44,239 bases of DNA, from the NCBI RefSeq assembly GCF_010091925.1, contig NZ_WVID01000042.1, forward strand, positions 1 through 44,239, in the 5' to 3' direction. The stretch comes from Nostoc sp. B(2019). Lineage in GTDB: Bacteria; Cyanobacteriota; Cyanobacteriia; Cyanobacteriales; Nostocaceae. Both the position numbers and the translations under genes were made by a program. The notes below the pieces were generated by a model, which was given only the letters and a program-made list of their open reading frames with translations, did not search any database and had not been told where the DNA came from. Below, one piece after another: positions 43,774-44,239 of the stretch. Every line of letters begins with the position of its first letter. Position 1 is the first letter of the stretch.

Positions 43774-44239
43774 TTAAACAGGTTCTTCCGAAACTTTAAC
43801 AGCTAGTTTTCCTATTTTATTACCGTTAAATAGTTTAAGAATAGCCGATGGCGCATTTTCTAAACCTTCAACAATCTCTAATGCATATTTAATTTTTCCT
43901 TCGTTAACCCATTGCCCAATATCCTTGATTGCTTCGCCAAATCTTGAAGAATAATCCAGAATAATAAACCCTTGTACTCGTGCTCGCTGCATGAGAATTT
44001 GGCTATAGTTGTAAGGCCCAGGTACAGGCTCAGTGGCATTATAAGTTGAAATCAAACCACACAGAGGAATACGTGTGTGCAAATTAATTTTGGTTAGCAC
44101 AGCATCCAAAATTGCACCGCCGACATTATCAAAATAGACATCAATGCCATTAGGACATGATTTAGCTAATGCTGTTTCCAAATCTGCTGTTTTATAGTTG
44201 ATAGCGTCATCAAAGCCGAGTTCTTCTACAAGCCAACGG
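43774..44239 (-). CDS. Medium-chain NADP-dependent oxidoreductase, partial at the right edge
   Basis: The C-terminal 155 codons of a zinc-independent MDR enzyme (leukotriene B4 12-hydroxydehydrogenase / curcumin reductase-like), which reduces activated double bonds with NADPH. The frame enters from the right edge with WLVEELGFDDAINYKTADLE, the strand after the nucleotide-binding motif. It continues GIDVYFDNVGGAILDAVLTK, then YSQILMQRARVQGFIILDY, and ends NGNKIGKLAVKVSEEP. The GxGxxG motif lies outside the window. The apparent in-frame start at 44181 is a TTG inside the domain and is not the real start. Confidence 0.88.
   Translation of the reverse strand, partial: RWLVEELGFDDAINYKTADLETALAKSCPNGIDVYFDNVGGAILDAVLTKINLHTRIPLCGLISTYNATEPVPGPYNYSQILMQRARVQGFIILDYSSRFGEAIKDIGQWVNEGKIKYALEIVEGLENAPSAILKLFNGNKIGKLAVKVSEEPV

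Overview
The window looks like part of a large plasmid, or plasmid-derived DNA, from a heterocystous cyanobacterium of the Nostoc/Anabaena type. The evidence is the frequent GCGATCGC-type (HIP1) octamers, the Nostoc-style short tandem repeats, a full CyRepA1-like plasmid replication gene (36828-40046) with relics of two others, and small protein families known mainly from Nostocales (DUF1392-like, DUF5674, DUF4351). No rRNA, tRNA, CRISPR array or complete insertion sequence was seen.

Layout. (1) 1-7911 is a mixed accessory region with decayed genes: a RecD2 helicase cut off after its N-terminal third, a small zinc-ribbon protein, an HNH nuclease, a sigma-factor region-4 relic, a flavin disulfide reductase, an AlkA-type glycosylase and a methyltransferase. 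(2) 7912-11892 holds HU and several small conserved hypotheticals, including a DUF5674 pair and a relic of the gene at 28609. (3) 12082-28445 is a dense minus-strand nuclease and restriction island. In transcription order it runs: dGTPase, YbaK deacylase, XRE regulator, an N6-adenine methylase with a type ISP-like tail, a PLD-TIG-SNF2 helicase, a dsRBD-less RNase III-like protein, an EVE fragment, a frameshifted DEDDh exonuclease, a GmrSD-like DUF262/HNH protein, a NERD nuclease and a secreted thermonuclease. (4) 28609-36684 is plasmid-backbone-like: a DNA-binding protein with palindromic in-frame repeats, a divergent XRE regulator with a clear operator/promoter, a long plus-strand run of small hypotheticals, an antirepressor-like protein and an AlkB-like dioxygenase. 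(5) 36828-43469 is the replication region: one intact CyRepA1-like gene, a second lacking its N-terminal half, and a third reduced to its 3' end, with a DUF4351 gene and an HsdR-N-like gene lying between them. (6) The window ends inside a zinc-binding-dehydrogenase-type oxidoreductase.

How the genes may work together. The methylase and helicase genes are 10 bp apart and together carry the parts of a type ISP restriction enzyme, but split in two, with a PLD domain as the probable nuclease. The RNase III-like protein follows closely. The XRE gene upstream and the dGTPase gene further up share a paralogous promoter block of about 75 bp with the same TAGCAA...TTGCTA palindrome, so the dNTP-depleting enzyme and the restriction module may form one regulon. 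This composite (XRE + dGTPase + split ISP-like methylase/helicase + RNase III-like + modified-base-type nucleases) is the best candidate here for an undescribed defence system. All functional links are inference from sequence and gene order.
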